DNA from: Leucothrix mucor DSM 2157
GTDB lineage: Bacteria; Pseudomonadota; Gammaproteobacteria; Thiotrichales; Thiotrichaceae
Length of the DNA stretch: 64,000 bases
NCBI RefSeq assembly: GCF_000419525.1
Contig: NZ_ATTE01000001.1
Coordinates: 868,001 to 932,000, forward strand
Direction of reading: 5' to 3'
Shown here in pieces: positions 55,091 to 64,000 of this stretch. Positions within the stretch are counted from its first letter, which is position 1, and each line of letters begins with the position of its first letter. Under the pieces are notes generated by a model. The model was not told the DNA's origin. It did no database searches and saw only the letters and a list, made by a program, of their open reading frames with translations. The position numbers were made by a program, and so were the translations under genes.

Positions 55091-55551
55091 ATGGCAGTGA
55101 TCGATGTGGTTCGTCAGTCTTGCGGCAGCGTGAGTGTTTAACGGCATGGTAAAGCGTCCACTGGTGAACAGCGATACCGATGGCAGGATTGTCATCATTG
55201 ATTTCAACAACGCTGGCTATAGTACGCCTGGTCTCCTCAGCTTAAGCGTGTGTTTGCTTACCTGTTTGGGGACTGTACCGATGAGATACTCAAGCGCTTA
55301 TTAGCCTTGTTGGAGCCTGTCAAGTTTAGTGTTTACTGCACCGATGATTGGGTGCTTACCGCCGATTATTACCTTGGGAAAAGCATCTTATTAGTAAGCG
55401 GTATAACCAAAATATTGAACGTCAGAACCTAAATTTTCGAGTCCATATCAAGCGATTAGCGAGGCTTACAATTTGTTACTCTAAATCGGTTGAACTTCAT
55501 AACAAGGTGATTGGTGAGTATATTCGAAGGCACTCTTTTCTACTGGCCTGA
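55091..55551 (+). mobile_element. IS1-family remnant (internally deleted, broken)
   Basis: One frame from 55091 resembles the InsA zinc-ribbon start (MAVIDVVRQSCGSVSV, stop, RHGKASTGEQRYRWQDC) and then, after stops, continues directly as the InsB catalytic part YAWSPQLKRVFAYLFGDCTDEILKRLLALL. A second frame carries the C-terminal ISKRYNQNIERQNLNFRVHIKRLAR and SKSVELHNKVIGEYI. The central region between InsA and InsB is missing, and there are stop codons and a frameshift, so this is a dead copy. Confidence 0.75.
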
Positions 55552-55717
55552 TACATTACCTATTATTGGAACCTTGGCGCACTCAATAATCAAACGGGTA
55601 AAAATAAAAAATGCCAGCAAGTACTGGTTACAAGCTTATGATATTTACAATGAATTAGGAAATGAACCTAAGAAAAAATTTGGCAAAGGTTTCATTGATA
55701 AGAATTGTAAATCTTGA
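55552..55717 (+). other. Noncoding or decayed stretch with possible TPR-like fragment
   Basis: A short open frame ends with ASKYWLQAYDIYNELGNEPKKKFG and stops at 55715. It resembles a helical-repeat tail but is too short to assign, and no start or upstream context is visible. It probably derives from a gene lost around the IS1 remnant. Confidence 0.25.
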
Positions 55718-56044
55718 TGGCAAGTCAACCTACCAACAGGCCAGGCAATTAAGCTCGTTTCGCCCGCTTATTTTCTAGCAACCAAGTTGTCCGCTTTTTA
55801 CGGTCGGGGGCGAGGTGATTTTCTGATGAGGCATGATATTGAAGATATTATTGCGGTACTGGATGGCAGGCTAGGAATTGTGGCGGATATTCAGGGTGCG
55901 GATAACAAAGTCAGACACTATCTTTCAGAGCAGTTTACGGCTTTGTTAAACAGTCGTGACTTTGTTGAGGCTATTACTGGGCATTTGCCTGCTGATTCAG
56001 CCAGCCAGAAAAGAGTCACGCTGCTGGTTGAGCAAATCAGGTAG
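55718..56044 (+). pseudogene. Nucleotidyltransferase-like protein, C-terminal fragment
   Basis: Reading from just after 55717 the frame gives WQVNLPTGQAIKLVSPAYFLATKLSAFYGRGRGDFLMRHDIEDIIAVLDGR..., the C-terminal half of a family of small nucleotidyltransferase-fold proteins often found near toxin-antitoxin genes. There is no start codon until 55787, and the N-terminal catalytic part is missing, so the gene is a 5'-truncated remnant. The 85-codon frame from 55787 could still be translated. Confidence 0.55.
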
Positions 56045-56100
56045 TTAAAATAGGAGCATCAAGCTACTCTTGAATCTCCAAATTTCCCTGGTCTTAGAAC

Positions 56101-57123
56101 TTAGGACAGTTTATTAAAGGCAATGTTGAGTTCGTTTATAGCCCGGCAAGTTTCCGTAAAATCGATTCCATCATCTTTAAATTTCAAGTAATCGGTTAGC
56201 TCTAAAATCGCCATACTGTTTGCACCGATGAGGCGCTTACCTTTGCCACCAACAATCTTAAACTTTACTCCAATACCGTCATAGATGGGCCTTAGGTTAT
56301 TTATTAAGTCCTCTCTGAGTTTCTTTTTATCAGTTGTTGAATCTTTGATATGAGTTTTAATAACTAGACGCCCAGTGTGAAATTCCAAAGAGACATTACT
56401 TCCCTCTGCGCCATAATTCCTTAACCAAGTTAGTACTAGCCAATAAGGGCTACCAGAGTGATGCGCAGCAAACTTTCCATAACCTAGCTTTTTTCTTAGC
56501 GCATGTAGAAAGCCGTACCACGTATCACGGTACCAAGCATCAGGTGCAAGATTAGTATAGCTTTGGTAACGATCGCGACGGGTTAAGATACTGAGGCGAA
56601 AATCTTGGTAGAAGTCATTTGCCACAGTCCCATGTGGTTCAACGAAATCTGCAAAGTCATAGATATCAAAAACTTGGTAACCTTCCTTGTCGACATAATC
56701 TCTTTCACTCCCCCAAACCAAGTAGCTTTTTACATAATGCTTTTTAATTACCCATTGTGGTGGTTTGTACCTTTTCGCGACTTTGTCAGCATATTTTTGG
56801 AGTTGTCCGCTGTGGAATGTTGTTTTGACTTTGTCTTCGATCAGAATCAGGTATTGATCATTTACCTCGGCTAAAATGTCAATGTTGTCTTTTTGTCTCA
56901 ATATTCTGATTTTATCTATAGAAAAGTTCTCAGAATCAGGTATTTCCAGAAGCTTTTTTACGAATGCCAGCGAGATGATATTAAGTTCAAGATTGTGGGC
57001 TTTATTAGACTCCTTCGACCATTCCAGAAACCAACATAAGAAGGCATCTTGTGCAAGCTCACCTGTTGCATAAGAAAAAATATTCGGTTTGATTGAAACG
57101 ATACTCAAAAGGTTATTCCCCAA
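56101..57123 (-). CDS. PD-(D/E)XK nuclease superfamily protein
   Basis: A 340-aa protein with the PDDEXK_4-type nuclease core near residues 78-105: NIDILAEVNDQYLILIEDKVKTTFHSGQLQKYAD, giving D...E-D-K as active-site residues. The rest is unfamiliar, but relatives are found in accessory regions and in some defence islands. It stands alone among IS elements and decayed genes, and has a lower GC content than its neighbours, consistent with transfer. The target is unknown. Confidence 0.7.
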   Translation of the reverse strand: MGNNLLSIVSIKPNIFSYATGELAQDAFLCWFLEWSKESNKAHNLELNIISLAFVKKLLEIPDSENFSIDKIRILRQKDNIDILAEVNDQYLILIEDKVKTTFHSGQLQKYADKVAKRYKPPQWVIKKHYVKSYLVWGSERDYVDKEGYQVFDIYDFADFVEPHGTVANDFYQDFRLSILTRRDRYQSYTNLAPDAWYRDTWYGFLHALRKKLGYGKFAAHHSGSPYWLVLTWLRNYGAEGSNVSLEFHTGRLVIKTHIKDSTTDKKKLREDLINNLRPIYDGIGVKFKIVGGKGKRLIGANSMAILELTDYLKFKDDGIDFTETCRAINELNIAFNKLS

Positions 57124-57451
57124 ATAAAACTAGCCAGCAGCGCAGAATAGCACGTTGTTTGTATAATTTACATTCAATGTGTTCTTAAGATCCTAGCCGT
57201 TTCTCAAAAAACATATGAAAGCTACTATTTAAAAATCTGAAAAGTGACCGTATTTGCCTATTGGCTTGATTTGTCATGGAAAATAAGCCGCCGAAACAAG
57301 AAAGAGACAAGAGATAAGGTCATGATCGTTTGGTGAGTCGCTTGTAGGTGATTCGTGTCCGATCAGCACCAGATTAATTCGTTAAGTTACTGATTAATTT
57401 GCATCTAAAAGGTAATATTATCCCGTCGCTATTTCATAAAGCCTGCCCAAA
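57124..57451. other. Intergenic stretch without a recognised gene
   Basis: Only AT-rich sequence between divergently oriented nuclease and SNF2 genes; it should hold both promoters. No repeat or RNA gene was recognised. Confidence 0.4.
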
Positions 57452-60400
57452 ATGGATTTAAAAACCAAAGAACTATTAACACTCTTTACTATTGACCCCC
57501 AAGAATTGTTGAACACCTATGGCCAAGCGACCTTGGTGCGTGGTTTGGACTACTTCAATAAAGAGCGCGTGCAGGATATTGAACAAGCATTACCGACGGC
57601 TGATGATGGGGTGGTGATTGTTGGCAGGGTCAGTAATGGTCGTGGAAAAACCTACGTCGTTCGACTGGAGTTATATCCTGGTAAGCGTGGTTTTGGTTTG
57701 GCTGCAAGGTCTGATTGCAATTGTCCGGTGGGTGATGAGTGTAAGCATGGTGTGGCACTATTATTTACTTTCCTATCACAGCTAAAAGCGCTTGATTCTG
57801 ATCCTGAGCAAGAACAAATTAGCGCTGAAAGTCAGCAAGTAGTGCGGTGGCTGGCAGGCATCGAAGGGGCTGAGGATACACTGAATGTTAGCGCGATGAC
57901 CGATGAAAGGTATCAGCCTGAATTTCATATGATACACCTTATGAGTATTCGCTCATTCCATGGAAAGCCTGTTTTATGGATCGAGTCTGTTAAATCCAGA
58001 GTGTTGAAGAAAGGGGGGTTACGGCAAGCCAGCCCAATTGCAATATCATCACCTTAGGGAAAGCGAAATCCTTTATGGGAATAAAATGTTCTGTACGGAT
58101 GATGAGGTATTGGTTTGTAAGTCGTTATCCGGCAGCAGTTATGGGAGTTACGTCAGTGGTCAATTGCCGAATAGCACGCTAGGGGAATCCTTTCTCAGCT
58201 TATTATTAAAAACAGGGCGTTGTTTCTGGGGGGAGGACAGTCATAAATTATCGCACCCATTAACAGAAGGCGTGAGTAGAGACGTTACGATGGAGTGGGT
58301 TGAGCATGATGAGCTAATGGTGCCGGAACTGCGGTGCAATGAGCCTTATGACGAACTGTTTCGTCTCAGCCACTATCATTATATTGATCTAAAAAACCAT
58401 CAGTGCGGACAGTTTACGCATGATGGATTAACGTCGGATCAAATGTCGCATTTGCTGGATGCTCCACCCGTCCCCAAAGTGGTTGCTGAGCAGGTGAGTG
58501 AAAAGCTATTGGAGCTATTTCCGACGGCCAATATGCCGCTACCCAAGCCTATAGTGATTGAAGACTTGTTAATTCAGGGTGTTACGCCTAAAGTTTGTCT
58601 TTACCTTCATGCAGAACAAATCTCTCAAGCACAAAGAATACACGTGGCCAGTCTGGGGTTTGACTATGGCGAGCTGACCATACAGCCCCCCACTCCAGAA
58701 GCGTTTAGTCAGGAGGTAATGTTAATATCAAAGAAGACTCAGGGGCAGCACAAGCGGTTCAAGCTTTACCGGGATCTGGTGGCGGAGCAGAAAGCGTTGG
58801 ATCGTATGACAGCGTTCGGCTTTACTTCTTTGGGGCCTGAAGTAAAGCCGTTCGGCCCATTAGATATGGTCGTGCTTGCGGAAAATGGACTGTCTGTGGC
58901 GATCGAGCTATGGGATCAATTTATTAATGTACTCATTCCATTGCTTCGTGGGCGGGGTTGGAAAATTGAAATCGCCGATGACTTTCAACTGTCTATTGAT
59001 ACGGTTGATGATTGGTTGGGGGATATTGAAGAAAGCGAGGGCGGTGAATGGTTTGAAATGAGCCTTGGCTTTGAGCTAAATGGTGAGCGAGTTAACTTAT
59101 TACCGCTGCTGATTGATCTGTTGAAGCGCTACCCAGATACCATGACGCTACAGCAAAAGCTGAAAGCAGAGGAGTATCAATTATTCCAGTTGGCCCCAGG
59201 GCAATGGATAAAGTTGCCATCACATCGTGTGTTGCACGTGCTCGATGTTTTGGTGGAGTTGTATGACACCGATGCGTTAAACGCGGACGGTAATCTGGAA
59301 TTCTCCAAGCAGCTTGCTTCTCATTATGGTGAGCTACTGAATGATCCCAATCTGCGCTGGAAAGGTGCGGATGAAATCAAGGCATTGAGCAACAGGCTGA
59401 AGCAATTCACGGGGGTTGAATCGACCGATCTGCCGAAGGGCTTGCAGGCGGAGTTGAGAAAGTATCAACATGCGGGGTATGACTGGTTACAATTTCTTCG
59501 GCGTTTTCAGTTCAATGGCATTTTGGCTGATGACATGGGCTTGGGGAAAACGATTCAGACGCTAGCGTGTTTGCTCAAGGAAAAAGAAGCGGGGCGTGTG
59601 AATGCACCTTGCATGGTGATTGCCCCTACGAGTCTGATGAGTAACTGGCGACGTGAAGTTGAGCGCTTCACACCGGATTTGAGTGTATTGACACTGCAAG
59701 GTCATGATCGTCATGAAAAGTTTGATCAGATAGCGGATTACGACTTGGTCTTGACTACCTACCCACTGATTTTACGTGATGCGCATCATTATGAAGATCA
59801 ACAGTTTTACTACCTGATTTTGGATGAAGCGCAGCTTATAAAAAATGCACGTTCGAAAACCACGGTGAAGATTCGGGAGTTGAAAGCCACTCATCGCTTG
59901 TGTTTGAGTGGTACACCGATTGAGAACCACTTGGGTGAGTTGTGGTCAATGTATCATTTCTTGATGCCCGGTTATCTTGGTACCGAAGAGCGCTTTAACC
60001 GTTTATTCAGAAAGCCAATCGAGCGTGAGGGCAATGGTGATCGAGGGAAGCAGTTACGTCGACGCGTTCAGCCCTTTATGTTGCGACGTACTAAAGATCT
60101 GGTCACACAGGAGCTACCGAAGAAAACAGAGATTATTCGATCGGTGTCTTTGGTGGGTAAGCAGCGCGATCTTTATGAGACCGTTAGGCTGGCTATGGAT
60201 AAAAAGGTCCGAGACGAGATCAGTAAGAAGGGCTTAGCTAGAAGCCATATCATGATATTGGATGCGTTACTGAAACTGAGGCAAGTGTGCTGTGATCCTA
60301 GCTTGGTCAAGCTGGAAAAGGCGACCAAAGTTAAGGAGTCTGCAAAGCTTGGATTGTTGATGAGTATGCTGCCTGAGATGGTGGAGTCTGGGCGTAAAAT

Positions 60401-60851
60401 ATTGGTATTTTCTCAGTTTACAAAGATGTTGGCGGTGATTGAGTCAGAGCTGAAAAAGCACAATATTGGATACAGCAAACTCACGGGGCAGACGCGCAAG
60501 CGTGAAGAGGCGATTGACCATTTTCAGGAGGGTAATGCCAAAGTGTTTCTGATCAGCTTGAAAGCAGGAGGAGCGGGGTTAAACCTGACGGCTGCTGATG
60601 TGGTGATTCATTATGATCCTTGGTGGAATCCTGCCGTGGAGCGGCAAGCAACCGATCGGGCTTATCGTATCGGTCAAGATAAACCTGTTTTTGTCTATAA
60701 GTTGCTAACTGAAGATACTGTTGAAGAAAAAATCATCAAGCTACAGGAGAAAAAGCAGGCACTGGCCGATTCGGTGTATGGCGGTAAGCAGCAGGAAGGC
60801 GCGGCATTTGGCCAGAATGATCTTATGGAGCTGTTGAAGCCTTTGGAGTGA
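57452..60851 (+). pseudogene. SWIM zinc-finger/SNF2 helicase, frameshifted in a G6 run
   Basis: Two frames make one SWI2/SNF2-family DNA translocase. The first (57452-58057) holds the SWIM zinc finger CNCPVGDECKH. The second (58038-60851) holds the helicase: DDMGLGKTIQT (motif I), LDEAQ (II, DEAQ), SGTPIENH (III), QFTKMLAVIE, LISLKAGGAGLNLTAADVVIHYDPWWNPAVERQATDRAYRIGQ (V and VI). The frames meet at six G at 58013-58018; with five G the protein reads ...KKGGYGKPAQLQYHH... and is 1132 residues long. Relatives lacking a frameshift act in chromatin-like remodelling or DNA repair; its role here is unknown. An IS481 element lies 22 bases after the stop. Confidence 0.88.
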
Positions 60852-60914
60852 ATAGTGGGCCTTAATTTTAAGTGTATTAGTTCCGACTTCATCTGACACT
60901 TCAGCTTGATCTGA

Positions 60915-60973
60915 GGAGAGTTACCCGTTTTGATAAAGGTGTCGAATCTTTAAATCAAAACGGGTAACTCTCC
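60915..60973 (+). repeat. 20-bp perfect hairpin before the IS481 transposase start
   Basis: Perfect inverted repeat, arms 60915-60934 and 60954-60973, loop 60935-60953. The second arm ends exactly at the base before the transposase ATG. Part of the arm (GTTACCCGT) also recurs near the right end of the element. The hairpin would hide the start region and could limit transposase production, or be a terminator of outside transcription. Confidence 0.8.
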
Positions 60974-61972
60974 ATGATTCATACTAACAATCCCATCATC
61001 AAACACAAAGCCGGTTTATTAAATCTGGCAGAAGCGCTGGGCAATGTATCCAGAGCCTGCAAAGTGATGGGAGTATCGCGAGATACGTTCTATCGTTATC
61101 AGGAACTCGTCGAAACCGGCGGCATTGATGCGCTCATTGACAAAACACGGCGCAAAGCGAATGTCAAAAACAGAGTCGATGAGGCAACAGAGCAAGCGGT
61201 TATTGCGTCTGCAATAGACCAGCCAGCCTTTGGTCAGCATCGCACGAGCAATGAGCTTCGTAAGCAGGGCATCTTCGTCTCAGGCAGTGGTGTGCGCTCC
61301 ATTTGGGTCCGTCATAACCTGGAGAACTTTAAAAAACGCCTCAAAGCGCTGGAAGCAAAAGTCGCACAGGAAGGGATTCTTTTAAATGATGCTCAGGTCG
61401 CTGCCTTGGAAAAGAAACAGCACGATGATGAGGCCTGTGGTGAGATAGAAACGGCTCATCCCGGCTACCTGGGATCGCAAGATACCTTTTATGTTGGCAA
61501 CCTCAAGGGCGTTGGTCGTATTTACCAGCAGACGTTCGTGGACACGTATAGCAAAGTCGCCTTTGCAAAGCTGTATACAACGAAAACGCCGATCACGGCG
61601 GCCGATATGCTCAATGATAAAGTCTTACCGTTCTTCGAACAGTATGAGTTGCCCATGCTAAGAATACTGACCGACAGAGGGACTGAGTATTGTGGTCGCA
61701 TCGACCAGCATGACTATCAGTTGTATCTGGCGATCAACGACATCGATCACACCAAAACTAAGGCGATGTCGCCGCAGACCAATGGTATTTGTGAACGCTT
61801 CCACAAAACGATTCTGAATGAGTTTTACCAGATCACTTTCAGGAAAAAGCTGTATGATTCGATAGAGGCGCTCCAAAAAGATCTGGACGAATGGATCAGC
61901 TACTATAACAATGACCGAACCCATCAGGGTAAAAATTTGCTTAGGGCGAACACCCATAGAGACATTGCTTGA
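60974..61972 (+). CDS. IS481-family transposase
   Basis: A 332-aa DDE transposase. The N-terminal HTH (NLAEALGNVSRACKVMGVSRDTFYRYQELVETGGIDAL) is followed by an rve integrase core with catalytic D in FVDTYSKVAFAKLYT, D in LTDRGTEYCG and E in TNGICERFHKTILNEFY. The catalytic residues look intact, so the enzyme may be functional, but its right terminal repeat is now interrupted by IS256. Confidence 0.9.
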   Translation: MIHTNNPIIKHKAGLLNLAEALGNVSRACKVMGVSRDTFYRYQELVETGGIDALIDKTRRKANVKNRVDEATEQAVIASAIDQPAFGQHRTSNELRKQGIFVSGSGVRSIWVRHNLENFKKRLKALEAKVAQEGILLNDAQVAALEKKQHDDEACGEIETAHPGYLGSQDTFYVGNLKGVGRIYQQTFVDTYSKVAFAKLYTTKTPITAADMLNDKVLPFFEQYELPMLRILTDRGTEYCGRIDQHDYQLYLAINDIDHTKTKAMSPQTNGICERFHKTILNEFYQITFRKKLYDSIEALQKDLDEWISYYNNDRTHQGKNLLRANTHRDIA

Positions 61973-62064
61973 TGGAAAAACGATTTGGGTTGAAAAAAAC
62001 TTAGCTCAAATCTAACCTGACAGACACCGGTAAAAGACGGGTAACTGTCAGATCAAGTCTGAGC

Positions 62065-63367
62065 GAGCCTGTAAATCTAACTGTGTAAATGCCATTTCGG
62101 GTTTACAGGTAATTCGTTAGTCTATCTTCAAATTCAATAATAAATCGATTTAATGCCGATTTCCAATTACGAATCGGCATGCTCCACTTTTTAGAGGCTT
62201 CTTGGATGGCTAAATAAACGACTTTCTTTGCGGAGTCGTCATTTGGAAAGCGCTTTCTATGCTTGGTTGATTTTCGAATCACGCTATTCAGCGACTCAAT
62301 CGCGTTGGTTGTATAAATCGCTTTTCGGATGTCGCTTGGGTAAAGAAACAAGGTATTTAAGTTTGCCCAGTGTGACCGCCATGCACGGCTAATTAAAGGG
62401 TATTTTTCATCCCATTTTGTGGCAAAACTTTCCAACTCAAGCAGCCCTTCTTCTTCAGTCGCAGACTGGTAAATTCGTTTCAGATCTGTCGTTACTTCGC
62501 GGTAGTCTTTCCAGGGAACAAACTTCAGTGAGTTTCGTACCATGTGGACAATACAGAGCTGTATTTGAGTCTTTGGAAAGACGGTGTTAATGGCGTCAGG
62601 AAAGCCTTTCAGCCCGTCCACACACGCGATCAGGACGTCATTCACGCCCCGGTTGTTGAGTTCAGTGAGTACGCCCAGCCAGAACTTAGCCCCTTCATTC
62701 TCTGTGATCCAGAGTCCTAACAGTTCTTTATGACCCTCCATAGTCACGCCTAACGCAAGGTACATCGCCTTATTGATCACCTGTTTGTCTTGGCGAATTT
62801 TGAGCACGATACAGTCCAAATAGACAATGGGATACACCTCATCCAGTGGTCGTGATTGCCATTCGGTAACCAGGTCTAGAACACCCTCGGTGACTTTAGA
62901 AATCAGCGTCGGCGAGACGTCTGTATCGTAAAATTCACTGAGGGTATCAACGATGGTTCGTGTGGTCATTCCTTTTGCATACAAACTCAGAATTTTACTG
63001 TCCAAAGCGGGTGTGCGCGTTTGGCGCTTCTTGATAATTTGCGGTTCAAACTCACTTTGACGATCACGGGGTGTGTTAATTTCTAACTCACCCTCATCCG
63101 TTTTCACTGTCTTTTTAGTGTAACCATTACGGCTATTCGTGCTGGGCTTTGTATCATGACGATCATAACCAAGGTGGTCATCTAGCTCAGCATCAAGCGC
63201 TTTTTCATAGAATGATTGGCGCAGCAGTTTGGTTAATGCAGCAATATCTTCTTCCGAGTTGAGGCCTTGAGCGGCCTCTTTAGCCAGGGCTTTTAATTGT
63301 TTCTTATTCATGTGATCTACTCTAACAGGTTAGGATTAGGCAGATACACAGTTCAATTTACAGCCTC
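62065..63367. mobile_element. IS256-family element nested in the IS481 element
   Basis: A 1303-bp element with imperfect inverted repeats: GAGCCTGTAAAT...CTGTGTAAATGCC at the left and, on the opposite strand, GAGGCTGTAAAT...CTGTGTATCTGCC at the right. It is flanked by an 8-base duplication GTCTGAGC (62057-62064 and 63368-63375), which lies inside the IS481 right terminal repeat. It is the later insertion of the two. Confidence 0.9.
62103..63311 (-). CDS. IS256-family transposase (Mutator-type)
   Basis: A 402-aa transposase with catalytic Asp in IVYLDCIVLKIRQD, Asp in LIACVDGLKGFPDAI and the later Glu in TTNAIESLNSVIRK; the central motif QLCIVHMVRNSLKFV is family typical. The N-terminal half contains SRNGYTKKTVKTDEGELEINTPRDR. 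It appears intact and occupies most of the IS, oriented opposite to the IS481 transposase. Confidence 0.95.
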   Translation of the reverse strand: MNKKQLKALAKEAAQGLNSEEDIAALTKLLRQSFYEKALDAELDDHLGYDRHDTKPSTNSRNGYTKKTVKTDEGELEINTPRDRQSEFEPQIIKKRQTRTPALDSKILSLYAKGMTTRTIVDTLSEFYDTDVSPTLISKVTEGVLDLVTEWQSRPLDEVYPIVYLDCIVLKIRQDKQVINKAMYLALGVTMEGHKELLGLWITENEGAKFWLGVLTELNNRGVNDVLIACVDGLKGFPDAINTVFPKTQIQLCIVHMVRNSLKFVPWKDYREVTTDLKRIYQSATEEEGLLELESFATKWDEKYPLISRAWRSHWANLNTLFLYPSDIRKAIYTTNAIESLNSVIRKSTKHRKRFPNDDSAKKVVYLAIQEASKKWSMPIRNWKSALNRFIIEFEDRLTNYL

Positions 63368-63499
63368 GTCTGAGCTAGTACATTTTAAGGTTCCCGCAAA
63401 CTACATAATCTCCCTCCTAGCCCACTAGAGTTCTAAATAACGAAAAACTCTAAAGCCCTTTTGCTCGGTGACCTTGAGGTAGAGGTGTTCAAGGAAAAC

Positions 63500-63973
63500 T
63501 CAATCCGCCTCTTTAATATCCTCATACCATCGCTTCATCAAGAGCGCTCTTTGTTTTGTCACTGGCACCATGAGATCTGAGACGTGTCCGGCCCTTATAG
63601 CCGTGTAAATTTCCCCCTCTTTGTCCGCATAGATCTTGTCCATCAGTGCAGAGTTGAAGGCCCGCGCTTCATCTCTACTTTTTATCCAAGCCAGTTGGGC
63701 CGTTTTTAACGTGTCCTTCTCTGCAGCATTGAGCACTGAGCGCAAGCGGCCATAGTAATAATTGAGTTCTTCATCCCACTCTTGGTAATACCTGACAAAA
63801 CACGCAACGGCTCCGGACCCTCCGCCGGAAGCATCAAGGCATAATTGTCGCTGAGCGATTATAGACTCCTCAAACATGGTGGCCTTTTCAAAGCTGCGAA
63901 GACTAAGATTATCATCACCGGCAAATAGGTCGCCTGAAAATAATAGAAAAATCACAAAACACATTCGCTTCAT
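63500..63973 (-). CDS. LprI-like exported protein (DUF1311)
   Basis: A 157-aa protein with a signal peptide (MKRMCFVIFLLFSGDLFA) and a DUF1311/LprI-type domain: CLDASGGGSGAVACFVRYYQEWDEELNYYYGRLRSVL and the AQLAWIKSRDEARAF helix, with two conserved cysteines. Relatives inhibit host lysozyme in mycobacteria, but in most proteobacteria their role is not known. It is transcribed towards the IS elements, 125 bases from the IS481 end. Confidence 0.8.
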   Translation of the reverse strand: MKRMCFVIFLLFSGDLFAGDDNLSLRSFEKATMFEESIIAQRQLCLDASGGGSGAVACFVRYYQEWDEELNYYYGRLRSVLNAAEKDTLKTAQLAWIKSRDEARAFNSALMDKIYADKEGEIYTAIRAGHVSDLMVPVTKQRALLMKRWYEDIKEAD

Positions 63974-64000
63974 TGTAATATCCTTATTTTTATGACTTAA

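Larger units (their letters stand above)
60873..63382. mobile_element. IS481-family element, interrupted by IS256
   Basis: Imperfect terminal inverted repeats begin TGTATTAGTTCCGACTTC at 60873 and, on the complementary strand from 63382, TGTACTAGCTCAGACTTG; 24 of the first 29 positions match. A 7-base duplication TTTTAAG flanks the element (60866-60872 and 63383-63389). The right repeat is split by an IS256 element at 62065-63367. Without that insert and one copy of its target duplication the element is 1199 bp. Confidence 0.88.

Noticed and set aside
57452-58057. A separate SWIM-domain protein gene
   Set aside because: The reading continues into the SNF2 gene when one G is removed; the last residues of the first frame are out-of-frame translation.

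Overview
The window looks like a chromosomal segment of a free-living, aerobic gammaproteobacterium of intermediate GC. I judge this from the mix of families (FolD, YaeQ, RlhA-type U32 protein, lactate utilisation, sigma-54 response regulator, GcvA-type LysR) and from the absence of phage or plasmid backbone genes. A marine lineage such as the Thiotrichales would fit the methylamine/betaine-type genes, but I cannot fix the genus. No rRNA, tRNA or CRISPR array was seen.

Region 1-25 kb is mostly ordinary chromosome: the end of folD; a tungstate-binding protein gene (tupA) facing a sigma-54 response regulator, with a near-consensus -24/-12 promoter in front of tupA; mscS-like, tatD-like and ugd; an aldehyde dehydrogenase; an MFS exporter with a divergent, frameshifted LysR gene; a Rieske-glutamate synthase fusion; the undecaprenyl-phosphate transporter family DUF368; a Cache-domain histidine kinase; yaeQ plus an MFS gene; a GyrI-like protein flanked by two copies of a covarying hairpin repeat; a MORN-repeat periplasmic protein; an FMN riboswitch in front of a type II lumazine synthase; an SDR; and a small heat-shock protein.

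Region 25-35 kb holds surface and signalling genes: an Ig-like/DUF1566 secreted protein and a second DUF1566 protein, a roughly 1030-residue protein made of about 40 DUF4116-type repeats, a PAS-GGDEF-EAL protein overlapping its 3' end, a secreted histidine phosphatase, and a lone TumA-like antitoxin/regulator.

Region 35-52 kb is metabolic: lldP and lldD diverge from a control region with three GntR/LldR-type operators; then come YihY, a metallo-beta-lactamase-fold protein lacking most metal ligands, LysR, GST, RlhA-like, a heme-oxygenase-like diiron candidate, Uma2, a VapBC pair, and a GcvA-like LysR gene divergent from a dimethylglycine-dehydrogenase-like flavoprotein followed by a non-pyrrolysine MttB homologue.

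Region 52.6-64 kb is a mobile-element-rich, decaying region. An IS66-family element (16-bp perfect inverted repeats, 8-9 bp target duplication) splits a MYG1 gene whose frame is restored when the element is removed. After it come an internally deleted IS1-family remnant, a nucleotidyltransferase-like gene fragment, a PD-(D/E)XK nuclease, a SWIM/SNF2 helicase gene broken by one extra G in a six-G run, and an IS481-family element with an IS256-family element nested inside its right inverted repeat; both target duplications are visible. The window ends with an LprI-like secreted protein.
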